Shown piece after piece: positions 1 to 8,174 of a stretch of 64,000 nt of DNA. How positions within the stretch are numbered: position 1 is the stretch's first letter; each line of letters starts with the position of its first letter. The position numbers and the translations under genes were made by a program. The notes beneath the pieces are model-generated. The model was not told the DNA's origin. It did not search any database and saw only the letters and a program-made list of their open reading frames with translations. Origin of the DNA: Zobellella endophytica (GTDB taxonomy: Bacteria; Pseudomonadota; Gammaproteobacteria; Enterobacterales; Aeromonadaceae); NCBI RefSeq assembly GCF_003012775.1, contig NZ_PXYG01000001.1, positions 992,001 to 1,056,000 on the forward strand, given 5' to 3'.

Positions 1-363
1 CAGGTTGTCGCAACTGACATTGAAGGGAAAACCGCAGCTGAGCGACAACGCCCATTCGATGGCCTGGGGCTTGACCTCCACCGCCTCGAAGGCGCCCTGG
101 GCCTCGGCGTCCCGGCCGTCCGGATGGTACCAGTAGCCATAGTCCAGCTGCCGGCGGCGCGCCTCCCCCGCCAGCAGCCAGTGGGCCACCTCATGCAGGG
201 CGCTGGCGAAAAAACCATGAGCGAAAATAATGCGATGATACGCCACCTGGCCGTCGGCCGGCAGGTAGATGGGTTCATCGTCGCCCAGCTCGAGGCGGGT
301 ATTGTACGTGTCGGCGAAGCTCTGGTTAAACAGGGAAATCAGATCCCGGTAGCAAAATGACAT
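1..363 (-). CDS. epmC: Elongation factor P hydroxylase EpmC, partial
   Basis: Reading leftward from ATG at 363 gives 121 codons with no stop before the window edge, so the C-terminal part is missing. The protein matches the EpmC (YfcM) family, which hydroxylates the modified lysine of elongation factor P in the cytoplasm. A likely metal-binding H-E-V-A-H motif is at residues 57-61. The gene follows aroC in the same direction but is separated from it by a terminator hairpin at 364-392, so it probably has its own promoter or depends on readthrough. Confidence 0.9.
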   Translation of the reverse strand, partial: MSFCYRDLISLFNQSFADTYNTRLELGDDEPIYLPADGQVAYHRIIFAHGFFASALHEVAHWLLAGEARRRQLDYGYWYHPDGRDAEAQGAFEAVEVKPQAIEWALSLSCGFPFNVSCDNL

Positions 364-392
364 AATAAAAGCGGCCCTCGATTCAGGGCCGC
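364..392 (-). terminator. Rho-independent terminator after aroC
   Basis: On the minus strand an 8-bp GC stem (371-378 with 385-392) is followed by TTTTATT. It lies between aroC and epmC and probably ends the prmB-aroC transcript. Confidence 0.75.
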
Positions 393-420
393 CATTTTAC
401 CCGGCTGAAGGGGGTACACA

Positions 421-531
421 AGAGGCGTTCGTTGTAGGGGTTTAATGGAACCGTTCCGGCCTTTAGCATAGCCGTAAAGTCCATTTCAATGGACCGTTCC
501 GACACCACGGCTTGGTCGACTGAAGTCGGCC
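421..531. repeat. REP-like palindromic intergenic sequence
   Basis: This gap carries short palindromes such as GTCCATTTCAATGGAC (479-494) and a GGTCGACTGAAGTCGGCCC block next to CTACAG just before the aroC stop. Related blocks recur at 7924-8080, 27911-27930 and 30871-30907, so this looks like a dispersed REP-type family. No gene is seen in the gap. Confidence 0.5.
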
Positions 532-1614
532 CTACAGTTTGGGCGTGCTGGTGACGACCTCGGCGTTTTGCGCCCGGTTCAGCAGCAGGTGATCGAGCAG
601 CACTATGGCCAGCATGGCTTCGGCGATGGGCACGGCACGGATGCCGACGCAGGGGTCGTGGCGGCCGCGGGTCACCATTTCGGTGGGGTTGCCGTGCACG
701 TCGATGGTCTTGCCCGGCACCATGATGCTGGAGGTCGGCTTGAGCGCGATGCTGGCGACAATATCCTGGCCGCTGGAAATGCCACCCAATACCCCACCCG
801 CATGATTGCTGGTAAAGCCCTCGGGGGTCAGCTCGTCCCGGTGCTCGGAGCCTTTCTGCTCCACCACCGCGAAACCGTCGCCGATCTCCACCCCCTTGAC
901 CGCGTTGATGCTCATCAGGGCATGGGCGATGTCGGCGTCCAGCCGATCGAACACCGGCTCGCCCAGGCCCACGGGCACGCCCCTGGCCACCACCTGGATC
1001 TTGGCGCCGATGGAGTTGCCCTCTTTTTTCAGCTCGCGCATGTAGTCGTCGAGTTGCTCCAGCTTGTCCGCATCGGCGAAGAAGAAGGGATTGGTCTCGA
1101 TGATGCCCTGATCGAAGGCTTCCGCCTTGATCGGCCCGAGCTGGGTCAGGTGGGCGAAGATGGACACCCCGAAGCGGGCCAGCACCTTCTTGGCGATGGC
1201 CCCGGCCGCCACCCGCATGGCGGTTTCCCGCGCCGAGGACCGGCCGCCGCCGCGATAATCGCGAACACCGTATTTCTGGTGATAGGTATAATCCGCATGA
1301 CCCGGCCGGAACAGGTCCTTGATGGCGGAGTAATCCTGGGAGCGCTGATCGGTGTTTTCGATCAGCAGGCCGATGGAGGTGCCGGTGGTCTTGCCTTCGA
1401 ACACCCCGCTCAGGATTTTCACCTGGTCCGCTTCCCGCCGCTGGGTGGTAAAACGGGAGGTGCCGGGCTTGCGCCGGTCCAGATCCTGCTGCAAATCCTC
1501 CTCGCCGAGCTCCAGCCCGGGCGGCACGCCGTCCACCACCGCGCCCAATGCCGGGCCGTGGCTTTCACCGAAGGTAGATACACGAAAGAGGGTTCCGATA
1601 CTGTTCCCTGCCAT
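532..1614 (-). CDS. aroC: Chorismate synthase
   Basis: A 360-residue protein of the expected length and sequence for AroC, which converts 5-enolpyruvylshikimate-3-phosphate to chorismate with reduced FMN as the last common step of aromatic amino acid synthesis. The N-terminus begins [10 protein letters not shown] and the family signature G-E-S-H-G is near residue 17. A large antisense frame over the gene is a GC-rich shadow. It starts 23 bp after the prmB stop in the same direction, the usual gammaproteobacterial order, so the two are probably cotranscribed. Confidence 0.97.
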   Translation of the reverse strand: MAGNSIGTLFRVSTFGESHGPALGAVVDGVPPGLELGEEDLQQDLDRRKPGTSRFTTQRREADQVKILSGVFEGKTTGTSIGLLIENTDQRSQDYSAIKDLFRPGHADYTYHQKYGVRDYRGGGRSSARETAMRVAAGAIAKKVLARFGVSIFAHLTQLGPIKAEAFDQGIIETNPFFFADADKLEQLDDYMRELKKEGNSIGAKIQVVARGVPVGLGEPVFDRLDADIAHALMSINAVKGVEIGDGFAVVEQKGSEHRDELTPEGFTSNHAGGVLGGISSGQDIVASIALKPTSSIMVPGKTIDVHGNPTEMVTRGRHDPCVGIRAVPIAEAMLAIVLLDHLLLNRAQNAEVVTSTPKL

Positions 1615-1637
1615 TGATTCGTTTCCTTTATGTGAGA

Positions 1638-2558
1638 TTAAAACTGTTCCCGGAAGGGCAGCAGATCGCGCCGGCTGATCACGAAGACACCGTGGCCGCC
1701 ATGTTCGAACTCGACCCAGGACAGGGGCAATTCGGGATAGGCGAACTCCAGGTGGATCTGGCTGTTGCCCACTTCCACCACCAGCACACCGTCGTCGGTG
1801 AGGAAGTCGCAGGCCTGGGCCAGCAGGCGGCGGGTGAAGTCCAGGCCGTCGCTGCCGGACGCCAGCGCCAGCTCCGGTTCGTGGCGGAACTCGTCGGGCA
1901 GATCGCTCATGTCCTCGTCGTCCACGTAGGGCGGATTGGCCACGATCAAATCATACCTGTCGCCCGCCGGCAGGGCCGAAAACAGGTCGGACTCGATGGG
2001 AATGACCTGCTGCTCCAGGCCGTGGTTCTGGATATTGATCTCCGCCACGTCCAGCGCTTCGCGGGAAATGTCGAGGGCATCCACCTCCGCCTCGGGGAAG
2101 GCGTGGGCCAGGGCGATGGCGATGCAGGCGGAGCCGGTGCACAGGTCCATGATGCGCCGGGGCTCGTGGGCCAGCCAGGGGGCGAAACGCTGCTCGATCA
2201 GCTCGGCGATGGGTGAACGGGGGATCAGCACCCGCTCGTCCACATAGAACTCGTAGCCGGCGAACCAGGCGGTTTGGGTGATATAGGGGGTGGGCACGCG
2301 CTGCTCGACCCGCAGCTTGAGCGCCTCCAGCAATTGCCGGCGCTCGGCCGGCAGCAGGCGGGCATCGCGCACCTGGGGCGGGCTGTCCTGCGGCAGGTGT
2401 AACAGAGGCAGGATCAGCTGTACCGCTTCATCCCAGGCATTGTCGGTGCCGTGGCCGTAAAACAGCCCGGCCTGCTGAAAACGGCTGACGGAAAACCGCA
2501 GCCAGTCGCCTATGGTGTGCAGCTCGGTGAGCGCCTCATCATGAAAAAGCGTGTCCAA
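1638..2558 (-). CDS. prmB: Ribosomal protein uL3 glutamine methyltransferase PrmB
   Basis: PrmB methylates a glutamine of ribosomal protein L3 using S-adenosylmethionine. The catalytic N-P-P-Y motif is present and the protein aligns end to end with E. coli PrmB. I chose a TTG start at 2558, giving 306 residues. It is preceded by GGAGGGG and reads L-D-T-L-F-H-D-E-A, where the family begins. The longer frame back to 2621 would overlap the divergent smrB gene and adds residues unlike the family. The choice of start is inference. Confidence 0.92.
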   Translation of the reverse strand: MDTLFHDEALTELHTIGDWLRFSVSRFQQAGLFYGHGTDNAWDEAVQLILPLLHLPQDSPPQVRDARLLPAERRQLLEALKLRVEQRVPTPYITQTAWFAGYEFYVDERVLIPRSPIAELIEQRFAPWLAHEPRRIMDLCTGSACIAIALAHAFPEAEVDALDISREALDVAEINIQNHGLEQQVIPIESDLFSALPAGDRYDLIVANPPYVDDEDMSDLPDEFRHEPELALASGSDGLDFTRRLLAQACDFLTDDGVLVVEVGNSQIHLEFAYPELPLSWVEFEHGGHGVFVISRRDLLPFREQF

Positions 2559-2608
2559 AACCCCTCCGCCTCGATAAAATGGCTGTTTTTGAATAATCGG
2601 ACGCAGAC

Positions 2609-3133
2609 ATGACCGCCACATCCCCCGCCAAGGACGATGAAAAAACGCTCTTTAAGGAGGCAGTGCGCGGTGTCCGCAAATTGAAGCAGGATACCATAAG
2701 TCCGCACCGGGCGCCGGTCAAGGTGAAAGCGCAACAACGCACGGAGCGCAAGGACAAGGCCGAAGCCCATCCATTTTCCGATATTTACGAGCCCTGGCTG
2801 GATCAGGTGGGGCCCACCCGCTACCGGCAGGAAGAGACCTCGGCCTATGAGCTGAAGAAGCTGCGCCGGGGAGACTATGTTCCCGACCTGTTCCTCGATC
2901 TGCATGGCCTGACCCAGGAGCAGGCCAAGGAAGAGTTGTCGGCGCTGCTGCTCGCGGCAAAACGCCAGCAGGTGAAGTGCGTGTCCATCATGCACGGGCA
3001 CGGCAAGCATGTGCTGAAGCAGCGGTTGCCCATGTGGCTGGCCCAGCATCCCCAGGTGCTGGCCTTTCACCAGGCCACCCGCGCCTGGGGCGGCAATGCC
3101 GCCCTGCTGGTGCTGCTGAAGACTGCGTCCTGA
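2609..3133 (+). CDS. smrB: Endonuclease SmrB
   Basis: A 174-residue Smr-domain protein. Family members cleave mRNA between collided ribosomes so that the ribosomes can be rescued. The Smr signature L-D-L-H-G is at residues 96-100 and H-G-H-G-K at 129-133; the N-terminal third is charged and probably acts as a ribosome-binding extension. It is divergent from prmB with 50 bp between the chosen starts, so the two promoters must lie close together or overlap. Confidence 0.93.
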   Translation: MTATSPAKDDEKTLFKEAVRGVRKLKQDTISPHRAPVKVKAQQRTERKDKAEAHPFSDIYEPWLDQVGPTRYRQEETSAYELKKLRRGDYVPDLFLDLHGLTQEQAKEELSALLLAAKRQQVKCVSIMHGHGKHVLKQRLPMWLAQHPQVLAFHQATRAWGGNAALLVLLKTAS

Positions 3134-3156
3134 AGCGAAGCCGCCGCCCTGAAACG

Positions 3157-3182
3157 CAAAAGGCCGGATGGGTATCCGGCCT
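3157..3182 (-). terminator. Probable terminator after ytfK
   Basis: A 9-bp perfect stem (3161-3169 with 3174-3182) is followed on the minus strand by TTTTG. The T-run is short, so termination may be weak. It sits between the convergent smrB and ytfK genes. Confidence 0.55.
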
Positions 3183-3213
3183 CGACACTCCCGATTAACG
3201 GGTCAAGCGCACA

Positions 3214-3426
3214 TCAGGCCACCGTTTGCGGTGCCTGCAACTGGCCGATCAGACGGTTGACTTCCTGTACCGTGCTGCGGTGGCGTTTATCGGCATGATC
3301 CGGCATGACCAGCATGCCTCTGGCGTACATAAAGGCCCCCCGGCCACGAATGTACAAGCGGCCGCTGAAAAAGGTTTTTACATACTTGGCGATCAACACA
3401 GGCTGATATTGCTTAAAAATACGCAT
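3214..3426 (-). CDS. ytfK: YtfK-like protein (DUF1107)
   Basis: A 70-residue protein beginning M-R-I-F-K-Q-Y-Q-P, matching E. coli YtfK over its length. In E. coli YtfK stimulates SpoT-dependent (p)ppGpp accumulation under phosphate or fatty acid starvation; whether this protein does so is inference. The start at 3426 is preceded by AGAGGTG. A longer frame to 3486 would run into the sixA 3' end and adds residues absent from the family. It lies just downstream of sixA on the same strand. Confidence 0.88.
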   Translation of the reverse strand: MRIFKQYQPVLIAKYVKTFFSGRLYIRGRGAFMYARGMLVMPDHADKRHRSTVQEVNRLIGQLQAPQTVA

Positions 3427-3467
3427 GATACACCTCTGCTTCTTTTCTTTCTCTATGAGCATCCTGC

Positions 3468-3980
3468 TCATCCTAAAGACCTGCACAACTGGAAATGTTG
3501 TTCATAGTGGGGCCGGATATTGTGCGGCCCCTCAAGCCAATCGAACACGGCCCCCTGCGCCGCGTTCAAGGTTATCTTGGCAATACCCGAGGTTACAAAA
3601 ATCGGTGCCATGGTGGCCGGGCAAAGGCTTTCGACCAGAAAGCCCACCAGCGGCATGTGGCTGACCACCAGCAGGTTGTCCTGCCGGTTCAGCTCGCCAT
3701 AGGCCAACAGTAAACTGGCGGCGAGATCGGCATCGGCATTAGGTGTCAGCTCCTCACTGCACTCCACCTGCTCGCCGGCAATATGCCGGGAAACCTGTTG
3801 CCAGGTCTGCCTGGTTCGCAAATAGGGACTCACCAAAACCCTGTCAAACACCGCGACTTGATGAGCAAGCCATTGCGCCATTAAACAGGCTTCATCCCTT
3901 CCCTGTTCGGTCAAAGGCCGGAGCGCATCGCTGGATGCTTCCGGCGCCGCCTGGCCGTGGCGCATGATAAAGATATTCAT
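3468..3980 (-). CDS. sixA: Phosphohistidine phosphatase SixA
   Basis: A 170-residue histidine-phosphatase-superfamily protein with the catalytic R-H-G motif close to the N-terminus (M-N-I-F-I-M-R-H-G). SixA removes phosphate from phosphohistidine proteins, including the NPr component of the nitrogen phosphotransferase system in E. coli. I chose ATG at 3980, which has GAGGTGG upstream; a GTG two codons earlier is also in frame. It ends 41 bp before ytfK in the same direction, so the two may share a transcript. Confidence 0.93.
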   Translation of the reverse strand: MNIFIMRHGQAAPEASSDALRPLTEQGRDEACLMAQWLAHQVAVFDRVLVSPYLRTRQTWQQVSRHIAGEQVECSEELTPNADADLAASLLLAYGELNRQDNLLVVSHMPLVGFLVESLCPATMAPIFVTSGIAKITLNAAQGAVFDWLEGPHNIRPHYEQHFQLCRSLG

Positions 3981-4241
3981 CTCCACCTCACTTTCAGGCG
4001 AACCCCGCCCAGATAAACGGCGGGCATCATACCCCTGCTATTAGTTATGCTCAAGGATCCAGCTCACCCTTTGACCAGGTGGCGGACACTCTTTCTTATG
4101 TTCTTCTCTTAGCTATAACATATAGAACACAAGTCCACCGAAAATCATTCGGTTTTGCGAGCAGAACAGCACCAGGCTCCCTCCGGCGACAGACGGTGCA
4201 GAGTCTGCCCGGCGCAGATGACAGTTTGTTGACGGCGAGGC

Positions 4242-4265
4242 AAAAAAACTGGCCGGAAGGCCAGT
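4242..4265 (-). terminator. Strong Rho-independent terminator of candidate small RNA
   Basis: The minus strand shows a perfect 7-bp stem ACTGGCC/GGCCAGT with a TTCC loop, then seven T residues. The nearest upstream gene on that strand ends at 4411, leaving about 145 noncoding bases. Confidence 0.85.
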
Positions 4266-4351
4266 CGAAAAGAGTACATACTAACGAGTGAACAGAAACC
4301 AGAATCTGAGATCACCCCGGTGATCATCAGGTTGTTGACGTGGCGCCAACG
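4242..4351 (-). ncRNA. Candidate FNR-activated small RNA (FnrS-like in arrangement)
   Basis: About 110 noncoding bases run from a predicted transcription start near 4351 to the strong terminator at 4242-4265. A perfect FNR palindrome at 4386-4399 lies about 41 bp before that start, with a TAAGCT -10-like hexamer between. The predicted RNA holds a GATCACC/GGTGATC hairpin near 4308-4323 and a TTGAC/GTCAA arm pair near 4334-4357. E. coli FnrS has the same arrangement, but I see no extended FnrS sequence match. Transcription is inference. Confidence 0.5.
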
Positions 4352-4385
4352 TGGTCAAGCTTACTGGCACCGCCTCCCGGCCGGC

Positions 4386-4399
4386 TTGATCTTAATCAA
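4386..4399 (-). promoter_or_regulatory. Perfect FNR-type palindrome
   Basis: TTGATCTTAATCAA matches TTGAT-N4-ATCAA at every specified base. It lies downstream of the small membrane gene at 4411-4545 and upstream of the terminator-ended noncoding stretch, so it most plausibly drives that stretch leftward. Confidence 0.65.
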
Positions 4400-4410
4400 C
4401 AAAGCCGCAC

Positions 4411-4545
4411 TCAGCCCTTGTTCTTGTCCATCCACATCAACACCAGGCAAGTAAATACCGACACCCCGATGAAACCGATCAGAAAGATCAGCGGCATGGC
4501 GGTATAGCCCAACACGTTCCAGATTAATTTTTCCAGTGCACTCAT
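4411..4545 (-). CDS. Small membrane protein, TIGR02808-like
   Basis: A 44-residue peptide starting M-S-A-L-E-K-L-I-W-N-V-L-G-Y, with one hydrophobic membrane segment at about residues 14-37 and the charged tail D-K-N-K-G. It resembles the very short TIGR02808 family of Vibrio and Shewanella; the function is unknown. ATG at 4545 has GGAG eight bases upstream, and the longer frame to 4617 lacks family resemblance. An imperfect FNR-like site (4604-4617) followed by TATGCT lies at promoter distance, so anaerobic expression is possible. Confidence 0.75.
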   Translation of the reverse strand: MSALEKLIWNVLGYTAMPLIFLIGFIGVSVFTCLVLMWMDKNKG

Positions 4546-4603
4546 GACATGCTCCAAACAGATCCCGATGGGGACAGCATAACAGACGCCTCGACGACAA
4601 GGC

Positions 4604-4617
4604 TTGCGCGAGATCAA
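4604..4617 (-). promoter_or_regulatory. Imperfect FNR-like site upstream of small membrane gene
   Basis: On the minus strand TTGATCTCGCGCAA matches 8 of 10 FNR consensus bases. A TATGCT hexamer begins 22 bases after it, the spacing of a class II FNR promoter. The site covers the 3' end of the neighbouring small gene. Confidence 0.3.
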
Positions 4618-4618
4618 T

Positions 4619-4819
4619 TCAGGCCCTGAGCAGGCCGTATCTCACGCCCCGGGCGCATACCAGGGACCAGCGGCGGCGTGCCAGGAACAGCGGCAAGGCC
4701 ACGGGGCCGAACAGACAACCGAGCATGGCCCAGCGGCGGGGCGGCAAGGCGCTCTGCAAGGCGGCGACATAAAACAGGGCACCGAACAGCGGCGCCATCA
4801 GCATCACGGTAAGGATCAT
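4619..4819 (-). CDS. Small hydrophobic protein of unknown function
   Basis: A 66-residue peptide with two hydrophobic stretches separated by a short basic loop (P-P-R-R-W) and an arginine-rich C-terminal half, suggesting a small inner-membrane protein with two spans. ATG at 4819 follows GAGGAGGG at good spacing; TTG at 4822 is also possible. I recognise no family. It is co-directional with the small membrane gene at 4411-4545. Confidence 0.6.
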   Translation of the reverse strand: MILTVMLMAPLFGALFYVAALQSALPPRRWAMLGCLFGPVALPLFLARRRWSLVCARGVRYGLLRA

Positions 4820-5001
4820 CAACAGCCCTCCTCAATGGCGAAAGACTAGCACAGCGGGCATTCGCTGTCAGGAGGGTGCCCCGGTTCAGGGCTTCACCAC
4901 CAATAATCAATAAAATTGATATTAAAACTAAATAACTTCAATTTTAATTATTCAATGTAACTCCCTACACTGCCTCCATATCACTCGGGGGAGGAATCTC
5001 A

Positions 5002-5988
5002 ATGTCCGGTATCTTACGGGGCGTCGTCCTGGCGGCGCTGCTGGCAAGCGCCAGCATCGCCTTGTCACAACAACTGAGCTCGGGTGTCAGCCCGCTAATC
5101 TTCGCCATCCTGCTGGGACTGGTGCTGGGCAACGCCCTGCCCTTTCTCGCCGCCGGTCCGTGGCAGGCCGGCCTGGCGTTCTGCAAGCAGCGCCTGCTGC
5201 GCGTCGGGGTGGCCTGCTACGGCATCAACATCACCCTACAGCAGGTTGCCGAGGTCGGCAGCGGCGCCCTGTTGGTGGACGCGGTGATGCTGGTTTCCAC
5301 CCTCTTCCTCGCCTACTGGCTGGGCCGCCGCTGGCTGGGGCTGGATGCCGCCACCAGCCTGCTGGTGGGCTCGGGTTCGGCCATCTGCGGCGCCGCCGCC
5401 GTCCTGGCCGCCGAGCCGGTGGTGCGGGCCCGGCCCCAGCAAACCACGGTGGCGGTGGGCACAGTGGTGCTGTTCGGCACCATCGCCATGTTCAGTTATC
5501 CATTGCTCTATCCGCTGCTCGGGCTGTCGCCCCAGGCCATGGGCATTTATACCGGCGCCACCGTGCATGAAGTGGCGCAGGTGGTTGCCGCCGGCTCCGC
5601 CATGGGTGATGATGTGGCCCAGACGGCGGTGATCACCAAGTTGACCCGGGTGATGATGCTGGCGCCGGTGTTGCTGGTGCTGGGCAGTTGGCTCAGCCGC
5701 CGGCATGGCGGCAGCGCGGTCCGAGCGCCCCTGCCCTGGTTTGCCTTCGGTTTTATCGCGGTGGTGGTGGCCAACTCCTTGTTGAGCCTGCCCTCGGGCT
5801 GGGTGGCGGACATACGGCAGTTCGATACCTGGGCCCTGACCATGGCCATGGCGGCCCTGGGGCTCGGTACCCAGTTCGGCAGTCTGAAGTCGGTGGGCTG
5901 GAAGCCGCTGGTGCTGGCGGCCATCCTGTTCTTGCATTTGTCGATCACCGGGTTGATAGTGACTCATATGGCAACAAATTGGTGGTGA
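5002..5988 (+). CDS. YeiH/UPF0324 family membrane protein, putative sulfate exporter
   Basis: A 328-residue protein with about ten hydrophobic segments, matching the YeiH (UPF0324) family of inner-membrane proteins annotated as putative sulfate exporters; the substrate is not established. A conserved G-S-G-S-A-I-C-G-A-A-A stretch lies near residue 125. The start has GGGGGAGGA upstream. The 180-bp AT-rich region before it holds several A/T-rich runs suitable for a promoter and LysR-type operator, but no LysR gene adjoins, unlike the usual yeiH-yeiE pair. A UspA-like gene follows 40 bp downstream. Confidence 0.85.
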   Translation: MSGILRGVVLAALLASASIALSQQLSSGVSPLIFAILLGLVLGNALPFLAAGPWQAGLAFCKQRLLRVGVACYGINITLQQVAEVGSGALLVDAVMLVSTLFLAYWLGRRWLGLDAATSLLVGSGSAICGAAAVLAAEPVVRARPQQTTVAVGTVVLFGTIAMFSYPLLYPLLGLSPQAMGIYTGATVHEVAQVVAAGSAMGDDVAQTAVITKLTRVMMLAPVLLVLGSWLSRRHGGSAVRAPLPWFAFGFIAVVVANSLLSLPSGWVADIRQFDTWALTMAMAALGLGTQFGSLKSVGWKPLVLAAILFLHLSITGLIVTHMATNWW

Positions 5989-6028
5989 CCGGGCGGACAG
6001 CCGTCTCGCCGGTGCCAAGGAGCGAACC

Positions 6029-6454
6029 ATGCCCTATAAAAACATTCTGGTTGCCCTGGAGCTGAATCAGCAGGAAAAATCCTTGCTCAAGCGCGCGGTC
6101 GAGCTGGCGGAGTGCTACCAGGCCGGCCTGCACATCGTGCACGTGGAGCCGGATCTGAGTGGCGTTTACGTGGGCAGCCTGAACATGGACCTGCGCAAAC
6201 TCAAGATGAAACTACGGTTGGAGAGCGGCCATGAGATCATGCAGCTGCTCCGGGAAGAGCAGCACCAGATTGCCAGTATCTCGCTGCCAAGCGGCGACAT
6301 CCGCCAGGCGGTGCGCCTGGCGGTGCAGGAAAAGCAAGCCGATCTGCTGATCTGCGGCCATCAGCTCGAGCATCATTTCCTCGGCCACTTTTTTTCCAAC
6401 GCGGTAGGCTTTCTCGACATCAGCGATTGCGACCTGCTGGTGGTCAAGCTGTAG
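6029..6454 (+). CDS. UspA-like universal stress protein
   Basis: A 141-residue protein beginning M-P-Y-K-N-I-L-V-A-L-E, with the G-S-L-N-M-D-L region and a C-terminus ending D-L-L-V-V-K-L, close to E. coli UspA. It lacks the G-x2-G-x9-G-S ATP-binding loop, so it probably belongs to the non-ATP-binding UspA class; a C-G-H-Q stretch stands at that position. These cytoplasmic proteins support survival during growth arrest. It follows the YeiH-type gene by 40 bp and converges on nfsA. Confidence 0.85.
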   Translation: MPYKNILVALELNQQEKSLLKRAVELAECYQAGLHIVHVEPDLSGVYVGSLNMDLRKLKMKLRLESGHEIMQLLREEQHQIASISLPSGDIRQAVRLAVQEKQADLLICGHQLEHHFLGHFFSNAVGFLDISDCDLLVVKL

Positions 6455-6463
6455 CCTGCCGGC

Positions 6464-7189
6464 TCAGCGCAGGCAGAATCCCTGCTCGTGCAGGAACGCC
6501 AGCATAAAGGGGCGCGCCTCCCTGGCCAGGGTATCGCCGATCTGTCCGGTCCAGCTCATGTCCTTGGTGCCGCCGGTCCGGGTCTGGTAATAGTGACGAA
6601 CCCGGGCGTCATAGTCCGCCATCAGCGTTTCGTCCTGCCGCGCCGGGTAGCGATTTTCCCAGAACATCAGCGCGGCCGGCAGGCGTGGCTTGGGCTCGGG
6701 ATCCTGCGCCGGATAGCCGAGGCACAGGCCAAACAGCGGTATCACTCCCCTGGGCAGCCCGAGCAAGGCTGCCAGTTCATGGGGGTGGTTGCGCACCGCG
6801 CCGATAAAGACCCCACCCAACCCCAGCGACTCCGCCGCCGTCAACGCATTCTGCCCCATCAGGGCGGTGTCGATGGCGCCGATCAGCAACTGCTCGGCGA
6901 AGCCGGTTTTTGCCTCGGGCACCCACTGCAGATGACGATGAAAATCGGCGCAAAACACCCAGAACTCGGCGGCCGCGGCCACGTAGGCCTGGTTACCGCA
7001 CAGGGCCATAAGCGACTGGCGCAGCTCGGGGTCGGTCACCCGGATCACCGACGACGCCTGCAGGAAACTGGAGCTGGGCGCGGCCTGGGCCGACGCCATG
7101 ATCGCCTCCAGCTGGGCACCGGTCAGCGGTTGTTCGGTAAATTTACGGATCGAGCGGTGGCCCCGCATCACCTCGATGGCGGTTGTCAT
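6464..7189 (-). CDS. nfsA: Oxygen-insensitive NADPH nitroreductase NfsA
   Basis: A 241-residue flavoprotein matching E. coli NfsA, which reduces nitroaromatics and quinones in two-electron steps using NADPH and FMN. The family start M-T-x-x-I-E-x-x-x-G-H-R-S-I-R and the stretch A-A-E-S-L-G-L-G-G are visible. ATG at 7189 has AAGGGG upstream. The open frame continues far upstream only as an antisense shadow of the DUF2982 gene. The two genes are divergent, with starts within about 30-100 bp. Confidence 0.94.
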   Translation of the reverse strand: MTTAIEVMRGHRSIRKFTEQPLTGAQLEAIMASAQAAPSSSFLQASSVIRVTDPELRQSLMALCGNQAYVAAAAEFWVFCADFHRHLQWVPEAKTGFAEQLLIGAIDTALMGQNALTAAESLGLGGVFIGAVRNHPHELAALLGLPRGVIPLFGLCLGYPAQDPEPKPRLPAALMFWENRYPARQDETLMADYDARVRHYYQTRTGGTKDMSWTGQIGDTLAREARPFMLAFLHEQGFCLR

Positions 7190-7213
7190 TTTTACCCCTT
7201 GTAGTCGGTCTCT

Positions 7214-7924
7214 GTGTATCATCACCTTAATGGAATCGCACGCCGAATGGGAGCCCCGGTGCGGGAAACGCAACACATAGAGCCGATGTCGCGCCGCCAT
7301 GGCCCGGCCCTGACCCTGGCGGGCGCGGTGGTGATGCTGGTGTTGCTGTTGGCGCAGTACCTGCTGGACGGGCGCGGTCAACTGGTGCTGGTGTTCCTGT
7401 TTCTGGCCGGGCTGGTGATGACGGTGCTCGGCATCCTCAAGCTGCGGGAGCCGCCCTACAGTTTTTCCCTCAGCGCCGACAACCTGCACTTTCACCACAA
7501 GATTGGGGGCTGGAGCCTGCACTGGAGCAATATAGTACGCATCGACCAGCCCCGGCTGCACTCGGGCCTGGATCTGGTGGAACTGCCCTACGTGGGCATC
7601 AAGATCCGCGATTACGACGAATTCCTGCCGCTGATGACCGCCCGGCTGGCGGTCCATCTGCTGACCGAACAGCGCCCGCTGCTGGCCATGGCCCTGCGTC
7701 ACGGCACGGTCAGCCGCAGCCAGTTGCAGGACTGGCTGATCGAAGACAGCCACTATCGCTCCGCCGGCGGCCAGCATTACCAGGGCCTGACCGCCATGCT
7801 CGGTCACCGGATGAGCCATTTGCGCGAGCTCTACGGCTATGACCTGCTGGTGCACGAATCGAACCTGGACCGGGAAGCCCCGGAGTTCGTGACCCTGCTG
7901 CGCCATTATCTGCAACCGACCTGA
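7214..7924 (+). CDS. DUF2982 family membrane protein
   Basis: Up to 236 residues with two adjacent membrane segments at about residues 31-70, followed by a soluble domain containing H-F-H-H-K-I-G-G-W-S-L-H-W-S-N-I-V-R-I-D. It resembles DUF2982 proteins of Vibrio and Shewanella, whose function is unknown. The start is uncertain: GTG at 7214 gives the longest form, while ATG at 7247 and 7286 are alternatives and none has a strong ribosome binding site. Confidence 0.75.
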   Translation: MYHHLNGIARRMGAPVRETQHIEPMSRRHGPALTLAGAVVMLVLLLAQYLLDGRGQLVLVFLFLAGLVMTVLGILKLREPPYSFSLSADNLHFHHKIGGWSLHWSNIVRIDQPRLHSGLDLVELPYVGIKIRDYDEFLPLMTARLAVHLLTEQRPLLAMALRHGTVSRSQLQDWLIEDSHYRSAGGQHYQGLTAMLGHRMSHLRELYGYDLLVHESNLDREAPEFVTLLRHYLQPT

Positions 7925-8080
7925 TACCGGTCCACTGAAGTGGGCCCTACAGGTGGACGCCGGGTTTGCGTAGGGTCCGTTTCAATGGACCTCCCGACCA
8001 CGGCGCCGTGCCCGGTCGAATAAATTCGATCTGCGAGTAGACCCGACGGTGGTTTGACAAGGTGTTATCGGGTCGACGTC
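7924..8080. repeat. REP-like palindrome cluster
   Basis: This noncoding gap holds several palindromes built on one theme: GTCCACTGAAGTGGGCCCTACAG-type, GTCCGTTTCAATGGAC, GGTCGAATAAATTCGATC and GGTCGACGTCGGTCGACC. They match blocks at 421-531, 27911-27930 and 30871-30907. I see no gene in the gap. Confidence 0.5.
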
Positions 8081-8174
8081 GGTCGACCAAAAACAGTGGA
8101 TCTACGTGTCACCCTCGCATAGAGTCGCCCCATGATCCTATTACCCACGGCAACCACGGAACCTCGCCTGCCCC

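Noticed and set aside
568-1617. A 349-residue frame on the plus strand over aroC
   Set aside because: It is an antisense shadow of a certain gene in GC-rich DNA; the protein is histidine- and glycine-rich without family features.
4361-4600. 79-residue frame overlapping the small membrane gene
   Set aside because: It is out of frame with the TIGR02808-like peptide and has no start signal.
7190-7915. N-terminal extension of nfsA to a 483-residue protein
   Set aside because: The extension is antisense to the DUF2982 gene, and the family start with a ribosome binding site is at 7189.
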